Part shown: positions 25,888 through 34,745 of the stretch, one piece after another
Position numbering within the stretch: the stretch's first letter is position 1
Layout of the letters: every line of letters starts with the position of its first letter
Assembly: GCA_024742455.1 (NCBI GenBank)
Contig: JANSYL010000009.1
Location: 37,375 to 101,374, forward strand
DNA: 64,000 bases
Direction: 5' to 3'
Source of the DNA: Paracoccaceae bacterium
GTDB taxonomy: Bacteria > Pseudomonadota > Alphaproteobacteria > Rhodobacterales > Rhodobacteraceae
Translations under genes and position numbers: made by a program
Notes under the pieces: generated by a model
Databases searched by the model: none
Seen by the model: the letters and a program-made list of their open reading frames with translations, nothing else
Told to the model about the DNA's origin: nothing

Positions 25888-26564
25888 GCCTCGGGCCGCT
25901 GGATCGAAGGCAGGACCTTCGACCGGTAGTAATCCTGCGCCTCGCGCTTGCGCATGGCCTCGAACGCACGGGCATCCGCACCGGTCAGTTTCGGGGCAAA
26001 GGCCGGATGCGCGGGCGGCGGCGCGCGCCGGTCGGGGATAGGGTCGGGGCCGAACCGGTTGCCGCCATGGGTACCGGGCAGGCACAGCACCACGAAATAC
26101 CAGATGGATGCCGCAAGGGGAATCAGTGCGAAGGCGATGACAATGGCGATCGCGCCCCGGCTGACCGCCGCACCGGCGGCGAAAAAGAACATGCCCAGGA
26201 TCGACAGGATCAGCGCCACGAGCGGCATGAACATGAACCAGCCCGACCGGTTGGTGTCATGCAGCCGCCGGATCGTCAGTGTCAGGTTCGGGACCCACAG
26301 GAACAGCAGTTGGCCCGCGAACAGGTAACCCGCGATCCAGGCGAGGTCGGAGTTCTGGGTCAGCCACAACTCCAGCACTTCCTTGTCGTTCAGTTCGGCC
26401 AGAAGCGTGGGGTCGCCGAGGGCATAGATCCCGAGCCCGATCTGCGCGTCGAAGCTGACCAGAACCTGGAACAGGAAGAACCACCAGAATTCCGACCGGC
26501 GCGCCCGGCCGGTGGCGTCGAAGACGTTGGCATAAGCCGATCCGATGGCGGCGAAGAACCCCAT
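25881..26564 (-). CDS. DUF805 membrane protein
   Basis: This 227-residue inner-membrane protein shows the DUF805 hallmarks: FDATGRARRSEFWWF at residues 15-29, the IRRLHDTNRSGW motif, and GGNRFGPDP near the end of the domain. It has about four to five hydrophobic helices and a C-terminal cytoplasmic extension of ~50 residues. DUF805 proteins have no established function. It is the downstream member of a tandem pair with the smaller paralogue at 26675-27076. Confidence 0.88.
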   Translation of the reverse strand: MGFFAAIGSAYANVFDATGRARRSEFWWFFLFQVLVSFDAQIGLGIYALGDPTLLAELNDKEVLELWLTQNSDLAWIAGYLFAGQLLFLWVPNLTLTIRRLHDTNRSGWFMFMPLVALILSILGMFFFAAGAAVSRGAIAIVIAFALIPLAASIWYFVVLCLPGTHGGNRFGPDPIPDRRAPPPAHPAFAPKLTGADARAFEAMRKREAQDYYRSKVLPSIQRPEAQ

Positions 26565-26674
26565 GACGCACCCACGCTGCGATGGTTACTGACGCGCGCA
26601 GACATGGGGACGGAATGGGGCGAAGCGATGGCCGAACCGCGACATTCCGTGGCGCGGTCCGGCAAAAGCGGGGG

Positions 26675-27076
26675 TCAGGCCAGCGGGTCCGGCCCGAACT
26701 GGTTGGCGCCGTCCGTGCCCTTCTGGACGAACCAGTAGATCAGGATGGCCACACCGGCGAGGTAGATGATCCCGCCGATGATCGGCATCAGCAGCGCCCC
26801 GATGACCCCGCCCAGGATCAGCGTGCCAAGCGGCAAAAGCAGCCACCACCCGGATTTGTCCAGGTCATGCAGGCGCCGGATCGACACCGCGATGCCCGGC
26901 AGGAACAGGGCAAGGCTCCACAAGGTCTGCAGGATCGTGATCCCGATCAGGCCGAGCAGAACCGCCCCGCCAATGTTGAACAAGGCAAACCACCAGTATT
27001 CCGACCGCGGCGCGCGGTCCTGAAAGTTGATGTATTTTTCCAGAATGCAGGTTTTCACTGCCGCCACGAAATCCAT
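26675..27076 (-). CDS. DUF805 membrane protein, short paralogue
   Basis: This 133-residue DUF805 protein has FQDRAPRSEYWWF, SIRRLHDLDKSGW and GANQFGPDP, with three to four helices. It is a minimal version of the neighbouring 227-residue gene and is separated from it by 110 bp. Tandem duplication is likely given shared motifs and orientation. It lies downstream of plsY (gap 43 bp, 27077-27119). Confidence 0.88.
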   Translation of the reverse strand: MDFVAAVKTCILEKYINFQDRAPRSEYWWFALFNIGGAVLLGLIGITILQTLWSLALFLPGIAVSIRRLHDLDKSGWWLLLPLGTLILGGVIGALLMPIIGGIIYLAGVAILIYWFVQKGTDGANQFGPDPLA

Positions 27077-27119
27077 GGATCTGTCCCTTTTAAGCTGTTT
27101 TTCGGTCGTCCGCCGCCGG

Positions 27120-27740
27120 TCACGCCCCGCGTCCGATCTTCGGTTCGGTCCCCGCCAGCAGCCGGGCGATGTTTTCCCGGTGCCGGATGAAAATCAAGAC
27201 GGCCAGCGCCGCACAGAGGATCGCGGCCGACCCGTTGCCCAGAAGACCGGCCCAGAGCGGCGACAGCGCCGCCGCCATCAGGGCCGACAGGGACGAATAG
27301 CGCGTGACGGCGGCCACCACGGCCCATGTCGCGCAGGCCGCCAGACCCACCGGCCAGGTCAGCGCCAGGAGCGTGCCAAGGAAGGTCGCCACGCCCTTGC
27401 CGCCCCTGAAACGCAGGAAGACCGGGAAACAATGGCCGAGAAATGCCGCGAACCCCGCCAGTTGCGCGGCATCCTCGCCCAGCAGGGCGCGCGCGATCAG
27501 AACCGCCGCACCGCCCTTGCCGGCATCCAGGATCAGGGTCAGCGCCGCGGCGGTCTTGTTGCCGGTGCGCAGCACGTTGGTGGCGCCGATATTGCCCGAT
27601 CCGATGGCACGCAGATCGCCAAGGCCGAACAGCCGGGCCATCACGATCCCGAAGGGGATCGAGCCAAGCAGATAGGCCAGCATACCCGTCAGCGCCAGAA
27701 GCCCTTGCGCGGTCTCGAAGGCGGGCAGAAGGCCGGACAT
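27120..27740 (-). CDS. plsY: Glycerol-3-phosphate acyltransferase PlsY
   Basis: PlsY transfers acyl groups from acyl-phosphate to glycerol-3-phosphate in the inner membrane. The 206-residue protein has the three PlsY motifs: [26 protein letters not shown], and [10 protein letters not shown] after [14 protein letters not shown], plus a C-terminal [15 protein letters not shown] motif. ATG 27740 overlaps the pyrC' stop (ATGA); an ATG 9 bp further upstream is possible. It is the last gene of the pyrB operon. Confidence 0.95.
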   Translation of the reverse strand: MSGLLPAFETAQGLLALTGMLAYLLGSIPFGIVMARLFGLGDLRAIGSGNIGATNVLRTGNKTAAALTLILDAGKGGAAVLIARALLGEDAAQLAGFAAFLGHCFPVFLRFRGGKGVATFLGTLLALTWPVGLAACATWAVVAAVTRYSSLSALMAAALSPLWAGLLGNGSAAILCAALAVLIFIRHRENIARLLAGTEPKIGRGA

Positions 27741-29014
27741 CAGGCGCATTCCCTTGTGTAAACGGTCTCACCCCCGACCCAGGTGCGGTCGACCCGTCCC
27801 TGCATCCGCGCCCCGTCAAAGGGCGTGTTCTTGGCCTTGGATCTGAGCGTGAACCGGTCCAGCACGAAAGGCACGTCCGGGTCGAACAGCACCAGGTCCG
27901 CGGGCGCGCCGGGGCTCAGCCGCCCGGCCTCCAGCCCCAGACGTTTCGCCGGGTTCAGCGCCAGCGCCCGGAACAGGCCGGGCAGGTCCATCTCGGCGTT
28001 GTGGTACAGCCTCAGCGCGGCGGGCAGCAGCGTCTCCAGCCCCACCGCCCCGCTGGCCGCCGCCTCGAAGGGCAGGCGTTTTGATTCTTCGTCCTGCGGG
28101 GTGTGCATGGAACACAGCACGTCGATCAGCCCGTCGCGCAGCGCGGCGACCATCGCCTGCCGGTCGTCTTCGGACCTGAGCGGCGGCTTGATCTTGAAGA
28201 AGGTCCGGTAGGGGCCGACATCCAGCTCGTTCAGCGTCAGGTGATGGATCGACACCCCCGCCGTCACGTCCAGCCCCGCATCCTTGGCGCGCTCAAGCGC
28301 GGGCAGGGCCGTGGCGGTGGTGATCTGGTCGGCGTGGTAGCGCGCGCCGGTCATCTCGACCAGGGCCAGGTCGCGTTCCAGCCCGATGCGTTCGGCCATC
28401 ACCGGCACCGACGGAAGGCCGCGCAGCGCGGCGAATTTTCCCGACGTGACTGCGGCGCCATCGCTCAACCCCGGCTCCTGCGGGTGGGCGATGATCAGTG
28501 CGCCCAGTGACCGGGCGTAGGTCATGCAGCGCGACAGGACCTTGGTATCGGTCGTGACGTGATCGCCATCGGAAAACGCCACCGCGCCCGCATCCAGCAG
28601 GAACCCGATCTCGGTCATCTCGCGGCCGGCGCGCGCGCGGGTCAGCGCGGCCATCGGGCGGACATTCACCACCGCCTCGGCCTCGGCGCGGCGGGTGACG
28701 AATTCCAGCACCTCGGGCGTGTCGATGGGGGTGGCGGTGTCGGGCCGGGTGACCATGGTGGTGACACCCCCGGCGGCGGCGGCCATCCCGGCGCTGCGAA
28801 AGCTTTCCTTGTGCCGTTCGCCCGGCTCGCCCACCTTCACGCCAAGGTCCACGATGCCGGGCGCAAGACACAGCCCGCCGCAATCGGTCCCGCCCGAGCG
28901 TGGACCCTCGCCCGTCTCGGCGATCCGCCCATCCTCGATCCTGAGCCAGCCAAGCGTCTCGGTCCCCGCCTCGGGGTCGATCAGGCGTGCATTGTGCAAA
29001 AGTGCATTGGTCAT
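27740..29014 (-). CDS. pyrC: Inactive dihydroorotase homologue PyrC'
   Basis: This 424-residue amidohydrolase has the dihydroorotase fold and is encoded near aspartate carbamoyltransferase, but key metal ligands are absent. The strand-1 DxHxH motif is DLGVK (56-60). The C-terminal DxAPH loop reads SMHTPQ (302-307), so the catalytic Asp and terminal His are replaced. H177 and the HH at 257-258 remain. It should therefore be a structural partner (pseudo-dihydroorotase, PyrC') of class A ATCase, with active dihydroorotase encoded elsewhere. It overlaps plsY and the upstream PH-domain gene. Confidence 0.88.
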   Translation of the reverse strand: MTNALLHNARLIDPEAGTETLGWLRIEDGRIAETGEGPRSGGTDCGGLCLAPGIVDLGVKVGEPGERHKESFRSAGMAAAAGGVTTMVTRPDTATPIDTPEVLEFVTRRAEAEAVVNVRPMAALTRARAGREMTEIGFLLDAGAVAFSDGDHVTTDTKVLSRCMTYARSLGALIIAHPQEPGLSDGAAVTSGKFAALRGLPSVPVMAERIGLERDLALVEMTGARYHADQITTATALPALERAKDAGLDVTAGVSIHHLTLNELDVGPYRTFFKIKPPLRSEDDRQAMVAALRDGLIDVLCSMHTPQDEESKRLPFEAAASGAVGLETLLPAALRLYHNAEMDLPGLFRALALNPAKRLGLEAGRLSPGAPADLVLFDPDVPFVLDRFTLRSKAKNTPFDGARMQGRVDRTWVGGETVYTRECA

Positions 29015-29619
29015 GCCCCGCCCTCCCGCGCGGCGGCCTCGGCCAGAGCGCGCTGCTGGTCGCGGATCAGGGAAAAGACGCGTGCGGCCTCGGGCAGGCG
29101 GGCGAGGCGGAAACTGCGCTTGCTGCGCGCCATCCCCATGCCGTCCGGCCCGTCGATCTTTTCCGTGCGAAAGCCCAGCGGCCGCGCCACGTCGATACGC
29201 ACCGTGCCCGGATCGCCGCCTTCCAGCGCGATATCGGTGATGTTGGCGATGCGGATCGCCTCGAGCGTGCGGCCTGCCCCGGTGTCGCGCGCGATGAAGA
29301 CCTGCCGCGTGGCGACGGAATAGATGGTGGAGCGGCGCAGATAGGCCGCCCAGACCACATTGCCGCCCATCATGAACAGACCGATCAGCAGGAAGGGCAG
29401 GCCGAACAGAGGGAACAGAACGAAGATGCCCGGTGCGTCGCCGGTGCCCCAGATCATCGCCGCAGCCGCGCCCATCCAGAACAGCGAGAAGGCGGTGAAA
29501 ACCACCCCGAACAGCGAGGTGGGCGACAGCATCTGCCGCCATTCGATGCCTGGGTCCGGGCGGCCCTGCCACAGGACGTGTTCCCCTTCGTCCAGAAACC
29601 CGTCCCAGCCGCCGCTCAT
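29011..29619 (-). CDS. Membrane protein with bacterial PH-like domain
   Basis: This 202-residue protein begins with MSGGWDGFLDEGEHVLWQGRPDP, the GE-x-V-LWxGRP pattern typical of bacterial PH domain (bPH2/YdbT-like) proteins. Two hydrophobic helices span residues about 42-66 and 73-100, and are followed by a beta-rich region (TIYSVATRQVFIARD) and a helical C-terminus. Its stop overlaps pyrC' (ATGA) and its start overlaps the next small gene. It is the first of three small membrane proteins between pyrB and pyrC'. Confidence 0.8.
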   Translation of the reverse strand: MSGGWDGFLDEGEHVLWQGRPDPGIEWRQMLSPTSLFGVVFTAFSLFWMGAAAAMIWGTGDAPGIFVLFPLFGLPFLLIGLFMMGGNVVWAAYLRRSTIYSVATRQVFIARDTGAGRTLEAIRIANITDIALEGGDPGTVRIDVARPLGFRTEKIDGPDGMGMARSKRSFRLARLPEAARVFSLIRDQQRALAEAAAREGGA

Positions 29620-30056
29620 GCCCGCCCCCGTGCCGCGTCGATCCGGGCCTTCACGGCCCCGGCGTCGGCCTGGTACTTCAGCAGGTGCTTGTCGCCGGTC
29701 ACGGTCACCAGCTGCACGGCGGAAAAGATCGTGTTGACGGCGGCGATGTTGTCCAGCGCGATCACCCGCGCGCCGGGGCCGAGCATCCGCCGGTCGGTCA
29801 GGTCCCACCGCATCTTCGTCTCGTCCGAGGCGAGGTAGAGACCCCTGACCGCGATGGCAAAAAGCCCGCCAACCGCCCCGGTCCAGATGAACGGATTTCC
29901 GATCAGCGCCAGCACCAGCATCCCGAACGCCATCGCCATGGCCGCCATCCAGGCATGTTCGCGCCAATAGGTGGCCCGGTCCGACGGGAACTGCGCCAGC
30001 ACGGTCTCGCCCGGGTCCAGCGCGGTTTCGGGGGTAAAGGGGGTGGGTCCGGTCAT
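29616..30056 (-). CDS. Small membrane protein, PH-domain-like
   Basis: This 146-residue protein starts with an LDPGETVLAQFPSDRATYWREHAWM segment similar to the GE-x-V motif of bacterial PH proteins. It has two hydrophobic helices (residues about 36-54 and 57-73) and a C-terminal beta-rich segment (TKMRWDLTDRRMLGPGARVIALDNIAAVNTIF). It overlaps its neighbours by ATGA on both sides. It may be a shortened paralogue of the adjacent 202-residue protein. The function is unknown. Confidence 0.78.
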   Translation of the reverse strand: MTGPTPFTPETALDPGETVLAQFPSDRATYWREHAWMAAMAMAFGMLVLALIGNPFIWTGAVGGLFAIAVRGLYLASDETKMRWDLTDRRMLGPGARVIALDNIAAVNTIFSAVQLVTVTGDKHLLKYQADAGAVKARIDAARGRA

Positions 30057-30571
30057 CGCATCATCACCATCACAAGCGCCACGATCACCCCGATCAATAC
30101 CACCTTGCCCGCAATGAGCCAGAGCAGCATCGGGCTGACGCCCTTGCGCGGGACCTCGGGCGTGGGGGCGCCGGCGGTCAGGGGCGTCAACGCCGCCTTG
30201 GGCAAGACCGCGTCATGGTCGGGTTTGGTGAGCGGCAGGCTGGTCACGAGCGTCGCGTTGGCCCCCGGTTCGGGCGGCGCGGGGATCGCCGTGTCCGGAA
30301 CCAGCAGCACGGTCCCCTCCATTGCATCCATCCGTGCCCGGTCCTGACGGCGGATCGCCTCGGGTGCGAAGGCCATGTTGACGTAATCGCTGAGGCTCAG
30401 ATCGCCGAGGTCCTTCACCGGGAACACCTCGATCTCATCGGTGTCGAGCGTGCCGACCCCGAGCCACCCGGCAAGGTCCGGCAACGCCGTGCTGTTGCCC
30501 TGCGCCCGGGTCAGATGGGTATGGCGCAGGTCGGCGTCGGTGGAAAGGGCGAGGACGTGGAGGGTGGTCAT
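30053..30571 (-). CDS. Tail-anchored hypothetical protein in the pyrB operon
   Basis: This 172-residue protein has a soluble N-terminal domain of unknown fold (residues 1-115), a proline-rich linker, and a single C-terminal transmembrane helix (residues about 147-170, [23 protein letters not shown]). It is a candidate tail-anchored protein. It sits immediately downstream of pyrB with overlapping start and stop codons. No family recognised. Confidence 0.75.
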   Translation of the reverse strand: MTTLHVLALSTDADLRHTHLTRAQGNSTALPDLAGWLGVGTLDTDEIEVFPVKDLGDLSLSDYVNMAFAPEAIRRQDRARMDAMEGTVLLVPDTAIPAPPEPGANATLVTSLPLTKPDHDAVLPKAALTPLTAGAPTPEVPRKGVSPMLLWLIAGKVVLIGVIVALVMVMMR

Positions 30572-31515
30572 TCACCCGCCTCCCGCCGCGCCCGCAAATT
30601 CTCCGCCAGGATCTCCATCGCGGCCATCCGCACGGCAACGCCCATCTCCACCTGCTCCTGGATCACCGACCGGTTGATGTCATCGGCGATGGTGCCGTCG
30701 ATCTCGACCCCCCGGTTCATGGGCCCCGGGTGCATGACGATGGCGTCGGGCTTGGCATGGCCCAGTTTCTCGGCGTTCAGGCCGAAGCGGTGGAAATATT
30801 CGCGTTCGGAGGGGATGAAGGCCCCGTCCATCCGTTCCTTCTGCAGCCTGAGCATCATCACCACGTCGGCGCCCTTCAGCCCTTCGGCCATGTCGCCATA
30901 CACCTCGACCCCCCAATCGGCGGCGCCCGAGGGCATGAGCGTCGGCGGCCCGACCAGCCGCACGCGGTTCTCCATCTTGCCGAGCAGGAAGATGTTGGAG
31001 CGCGCGACCCGGGAATGGGCGATGTCGCCGCAAATGGCGATGGTCAGGCGATGCAGCCGCCCCTTGGCCCGCCGGATCGTCAGCGCATCCAGCAGTGCCT
31101 GCGTGGGGTGTTCGTGCCGCCCGTCACCCGCGTTGAGGACGGCACAGTTCACCTTGTCGGCCAGCAGCCTGACCGCGCCGGAATGGGGGTGGCGGACGAC
31201 CAGCAGGTCGGGATGCATCGCGTTCAGCGTCAGGGCGGTGTCGATCAGGGTTTCGCCCTTTCTGATCGAACTGGCCGAAACGGCCATGTTCATCACATCC
31301 GCGCCCAGCCGCTTGCCCGCGATCTCGAAACTCGCCTGCGTGCGGGTCGAGGCCTCGAAGAACATGTTGATCTGGGTCAGCCCCTTGAGCGGCGCACCAT
31401 GGTCACGGCTGCCGCGCTCGGCCTCGGCATGGGTGTCGGCACGGTCGAGCAGGGTGGTGATCTCGGCCTGGCTCAGGTCCTCGATGCCGAGAAGATGCGG
31501 GCGGGTATAGGTCAT
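30568..31515 (-). CDS. pyrB: Aspartate carbamoyltransferase catalytic chain
   Basis: PyrB joins carbamoyl phosphate and aspartate in the first committed step of pyrimidine synthesis. The 315-residue protein has the carbamoyl-phosphate loop [34 protein letters not shown], and the aspartate-binding region ending in [14 protein letters not shown] 31515 gives [16 protein letters not shown], the normal start; the reading frame is open further upstream without homologous content. It heads an operon of overlapping genes that ends in plsY. Confidence 0.96.
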   Translation of the reverse strand: MTYTRPHLLGIEDLSQAEITTLLDRADTHAEAERGSRDHGAPLKGLTQINMFFEASTRTQASFEIAGKRLGADVMNMAVSASSIRKGETLIDTALTLNAMHPDLLVVRHPHSGAVRLLADKVNCAVLNAGDGRHEHPTQALLDALTIRRAKGRLHRLTIAICGDIAHSRVARSNIFLLGKMENRVRLVGPPTLMPSGAADWGVEVYGDMAEGLKGADVVMMLRLQKERMDGAFIPSEREYFHRFGLNAEKLGHAKPDAIVMHPGPMNRGVEIDGTIADDINRSVIQEQVEMGVAVRMAAMEILAENLRARREAGE

Positions 31516-31852
31516 CGGCAGTCCTGGCCTGAGGTTGGGGCTGGCATAGCCTGCGGCGGGGCGGGCGGGCAAGGTTGGGTGTAGGGTGACGCCATCCATC
31601 AAAGCCCGACCATCGACGGGCCGCGGATCGGCGATGCCTTGGTCTGATCGGCGCGATTTATCCCTGTCAAGTCAGGACAACGAACGAACTTGGCGCTTTT
31701 GTCGGCCAAATCGCCGGTCCGGGGGGCGGCCCGGCGATGGTCGGGCGGCGGAGCCGCTGTTCCGACTTGCCATAGAACACCCCGTGACCATCCAGAGTGT
31801 GCACATCCCCACGCCTTTTCTTGAGCGGCAATGCCCGCTACCAATTGGCCCC
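31516..31852. other. Divergent intergenic region between pyrB and the glycosylase gene
   Basis: This 337-bp region separates the divergent pyrB and uracil-DNA glycosylase genes. It has no credible gene. A more AT-rich segment near 31650-31700 probably holds promoter elements. I see no attenuator structure convincing enough to name, and no riboswitch. Confidence 0.5.
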
Positions 31853-32641
31853 ATGCCTGAGCTCACCCCCCATGACGCCCTCGCCCATCTCGCCTGGCAG
31901 ATCGAGCTTGGCGCGGATGAGGCGATCCTGGATGCACCGGTGGACCGCTTCGCGCTCGACACCGTGCCGCCGAACCCCGTGCCGACGCCCGCTGCCCCCG
32001 AACCTGCACCGGCCGCGCCAACGGCCCGGGTGATCGACGCCACCGAGGCCGCGCGCACCGCAGCCGGGGCGGCCCCTGATCTGCCCGCGCTGAAGGCCGC
32101 GATGGAGGCGTTTGCCCATTGCCCGCTGAAAGACACCGCCAGGCAGATCGTCTTTGCCGACGGACATCCCGAGGCCGATCTGATGATCGTGGGCGAGGCC
32201 CCGGGACGGGATGAGGATGCGCAGGGCAAACCCTTTGTCGGGCGCGCCGGGCAGCTTCTGGACCGGATGCTGGCCGCCATCGGGCGCGACCGGCAATCTC
32301 CCGATCCGGATACCGGCGTCTACATCACCAACATGCTGCCCTGGCGTCCGCCGCAGAACCGCGACCCGACGCCCGAGGAATTGTCGATGCTTGGCCCCTT
32401 CGTGCGCCGCCATATCGAGCTGGCCGCACCCAGGGCCCTGATCCTGATGGGAAATGCCGCCTGCCAGGGATTGACGGGCCAGCGTGGCATCACCCGCCTG
32501 CGCGGCCAGTGGACCGAGGTTCTGGGCCGCCCCGCGATCCCGATGTTCCACCCGGCCTACCTGTTGCGCAAACCGGGCGAAAAGGCGAAAGCCTGGGCCG
32601 ATCTTCTGGCGCTGCAGGCCCGGCTGAGAGACATCGGATGA
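31853..32641 (+). CDS. Family-4-like uracil-DNA glycosylase lacking Fe-S cysteines
   Basis: This 262-residue protein removes uracil from DNA by family criteria: motif VGEAPGRDEDAQGKPFVGRAG (113-132), YITNMLPWRPPQNRDPTPEE, and HPAYLL (233-238). Typical family-4 enzymes carry four cysteines for a 4Fe-4S cluster. Here only C90 remains of the first CxxC pair, the KCRPP position is PWRPP (W164), and the following Cys position is L180. The N-terminal ~75 residues form a Pro/Ala-rich linker. The stop overlaps moaB (ATGA). The start has no clear ribosome binding site. Confidence 0.88.
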   Translation: MPELTPHDALAHLAWQIELGADEAILDAPVDRFALDTVPPNPVPTPAAPEPAPAAPTARVIDATEAARTAAGAAPDLPALKAAMEAFAHCPLKDTARQIVFADGHPEADLMIVGEAPGRDEDAQGKPFVGRAGQLLDRMLAAIGRDRQSPDPDTGVYITNMLPWRPPQNRDPTPEELSMLGPFVRRHIELAAPRALILMGNAACQGLTGQRGITRLRGQWTEVLGRPAIPMFHPAYLLRKPGEKAKAWADLLALQARLRDIG

Positions 32642-33180
32642 CCCGGATCGATGATACCCGCCCGTTTCTGTCCGCGCGCATCGCGATTCTGGCGGTATCC
32701 GACACGCGCAGCATGGCCGAGGACAAATCGGGCGATCTGCTGGTCGAGCGTCTGACCGGCGCGGGGCATGTGCTGGCCGCCCGCGCGATCCTGCCCGATG
32801 AACGCACACAGATCGCCGATCAGCTTCGTGCCTGGGTCGCCGACCCCGAGATCGACGTCGTCATCTCGACCGGGGGCACCGGGCTGACGGGGCGTGACGT
32901 GACGGTCGAGGCGCATCGCGACGTCTACGAGAAAGAGATCGAGGCCTTCGCCACCGTCTTCACGCTTGTCTCGATGCAGAAGATCGGCACCTCCGCCGTG
33001 CAGTCGCGCGCGACCGGCGGCGTGGCCGGTGGCACCTACCTGTTCGCGCTGCCCGGATCGTCGGGGGCCTGCAGGGACGCCTGGGACGAAATCCTCGCCT
33101 TCCAGCTCGATTTCCGCCACCGGCCCTGCAACTTCATCGAGATCCTGCCGCGCCTCGACGAACACCTGCGACGGAAATAG
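32638..33180 (+). CDS. moaB: Molybdenum cofactor biosynthesis protein MoaB
   Basis: This 180-residue member of the MogA/MoaB family adenylylates or handles molybdopterin before metal insertion. It contains the STGGTGLTGRDVT motif and SMQKIGTSAVQSRATGG followed by LPGSSGACRDAWDEIL, matching the MPT-binding core. The start ATG overlaps the glycosylase stop. Family members are about 170-190 residues, so it is full length. It is separate from moaDE in this window. Confidence 0.93.
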   Translation: MTRIDDTRPFLSARIAILAVSDTRSMAEDKSGDLLVERLTGAGHVLAARAILPDERTQIADQLRAWVADPEIDVVISTGGTGLTGRDVTVEAHRDVYEKEIEAFATVFTLVSMQKIGTSAVQSRATGGVAGGTYLFALPGSSGACRDAWDEILAFQLDFRHRPCNFIEILPRLDEHLRRK

Positions 33181-33204
33181 CCCGGGCGCGCGTGCAACAT
33201 GCGC

Positions 33205-33233
33205 TTGGACCTTTCGGCCCGACCCCCTACCTT
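33205..33233 (+). promoter_or_regulatory. Predicted sigma-70-type promoter for the RND operon
   Basis: TTGGAC at 33205-33210 and TACCTT at 33228-33233 are separated by 17 bp, a good housekeeping spacing, about 50 bp upstream of the adaptor ATG (33282). The promoter is inferred from sequence only. Confidence 0.4.
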
Positions 33234-33281
33234 TGAGCACAGCCAGCCGTGCCCACCCCTTTCGTGCAAGGTCCGCCGAAC

Positions 33282-34742
33282 ATGCGATTTTTCAGCCGCG
33301 CCCTTATGGGCCTGTTCCTCACCGCCCTGACGCTCGGGCTTCTGGCCACGGCCGGGGGCGCGATCTTCGGCGCGCTGCAGACCCGCTGGGCCGAGGACGG
33401 CATGGCGCAGCCGACGCGCGAACGGGTGTTCTCGGCGCAGGTGGTCACCGTGACGCTCGGGACCGAGGTGCCGGTCCTGACCGCCTTCGGCGATATACGG
33501 TCGGCGCGCACGCTGGATTTGCGCGCGCCCGCCGAGGGGACGGTGACCTATCTTGCACCGGGCTTTGCCGAAGGGGCCGGGGTGGCGGCCGGTGATCTGC
33601 TTCTGACCATCGACCCGACCGAGGCGCGCGCGGCACAGGCCACCGCCCGGGCCGATCTGCGCGAGGCCGAGACCGACCTTGCCGATGCTGAAAGCGCGCT
33701 GGCGCTGGCGCGCGAGGACCTGGCCGCCGCCCGGGAGGAAGCCGCGCTGCTGCAAAGCGCCGTCACCCGCCAGCAGGACCTGCTGGAGCGTGGCAGCGGC
33801 ACCGCCGCCGCGCTGGAGGCCGCGCAAATCCAGGCGGTGAACGCGCGGCAGGCCGTGGTCGGGCGCCGCCAGGCGCTGGCCCAGGCCGAAACGCGCCTCG
33901 CCCAGGCCGAGATCACCCGCGACCGCCGCGCCATCGCCCTGTCCGAGGCCGACCGGGCCCTGTCCGAGACCGACCTCGTGGCAGCGTTTTCGGGTGTGCT
34001 GAGCGCGGTGTCGGTGACCGAGGGCGCGCTGGTCGCCCGCAACGAGGCGCTGGGCCGCCTGATCGACCCCGATGCGCTGGAGGTCGCGTTCCGCGTATCG
34101 ACCGCGCAATATGCCCGCCTTCTGGATGAAGCTGGCCGCCTGCCCGCCCTGCCCGTCACCGTCGCGCTGGATGCCTTCGGGCTGGACCTGCGCGCCGAGG
34201 CGGTCCTGGTACGCGAGGCCGGATCCGTCGAGGCCGGGCAATCGGGCCGGTTGCTGTTCGCCGAGATCACGGCCCCGCGCGGGTTGCGCGTGGGCGATTT
34301 CGTGCGCGTCGAGGTGGCCGAGCCGCCGCTTGATGGCGTGGCCCGCCTGCCCGCGACGGCGCTTGGCTCGGATGGACGTGTCCTGGTGGTGGGGGCCGAA
34401 AACCGGCTTGAGGCCGTGCCGGTTACGCTGCTGCGGCGGCAGGGCGATGACGTGCTGGTCTCGGGCGAGGAGATCGACGGGCGGCAGGTGGTGCTGGCCC
34501 GTACCCCGGTTCTGGGCGCGGGCATCCGCGTCGCGCCCATCGAACCCGGAGCCGCCGCCGCGCCCGCCGAAGCGGACGAGGATATCGCGCTCGATCCCAA
34601 CCGGCGCGCGCGCCTGATCGCCTTTGTCGAGGGCAACACCCGGATGCCGGAAGAGGCCCGGGCGCGCCTGATCGCGCAACTGAACCAGGACACCGTGCCC
34701 GCCAGCGTCGTCGCCCGGCTGGAAAGCCGGATGGGCAGCTAG
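33282..34742 (+). CDS. RND efflux periplasmic adaptor subunit (HlyD/MFP)
   Basis: This 486-residue membrane fusion protein has an N-terminal signal anchor (residues about 5-30), a lipoyl-like half domain (LRAPAEGTVTYLAPGFAEGAGVAAGDLLLTID), a long coiled-coil hairpin (about residues 110-230, Ala/Glu/Arg-rich) and a beta-barrel region. Its C-terminus has an extra ~50 residues rich in Arg and Ala, which is unusual. ATG 33282 is preferred over GTG 33249 because it gives a clean signal anchor. It is followed 3 bp later by the permease. Confidence 0.92.
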   Translation: MRFFSRALMGLFLTALTLGLLATAGGAIFGALQTRWAEDGMAQPTRERVFSAQVVTVTLGTEVPVLTAFGDIRSARTLDLRAPAEGTVTYLAPGFAEGAGVAAGDLLLTIDPTEARAAQATARADLREAETDLADAESALALAREDLAAAREEAALLQSAVTRQQDLLERGSGTAAALEAAQIQAVNARQAVVGRRQALAQAETRLAQAEITRDRRAIALSEADRALSETDLVAAFSGVLSAVSVTEGALVARNEALGRLIDPDALEVAFRVSTAQYARLLDEAGRLPALPVTVALDAFGLDLRAEAVLVREAGSVEAGQSGRLLFAEITAPRGLRVGDFVRVEVAEPPLDGVARLPATALGSDGRVLVVGAENRLEAVPVTLLRRQGDDVLVSGEEIDGRQVVLARTPVLGAGIRVAPIEPGAAAAPAEADEDIALDPNRRARLIAFVEGNTRMPEEARARLIAQLNQDTVPASVVARLESRMGS

Positions 34743-34745
34743 GCG

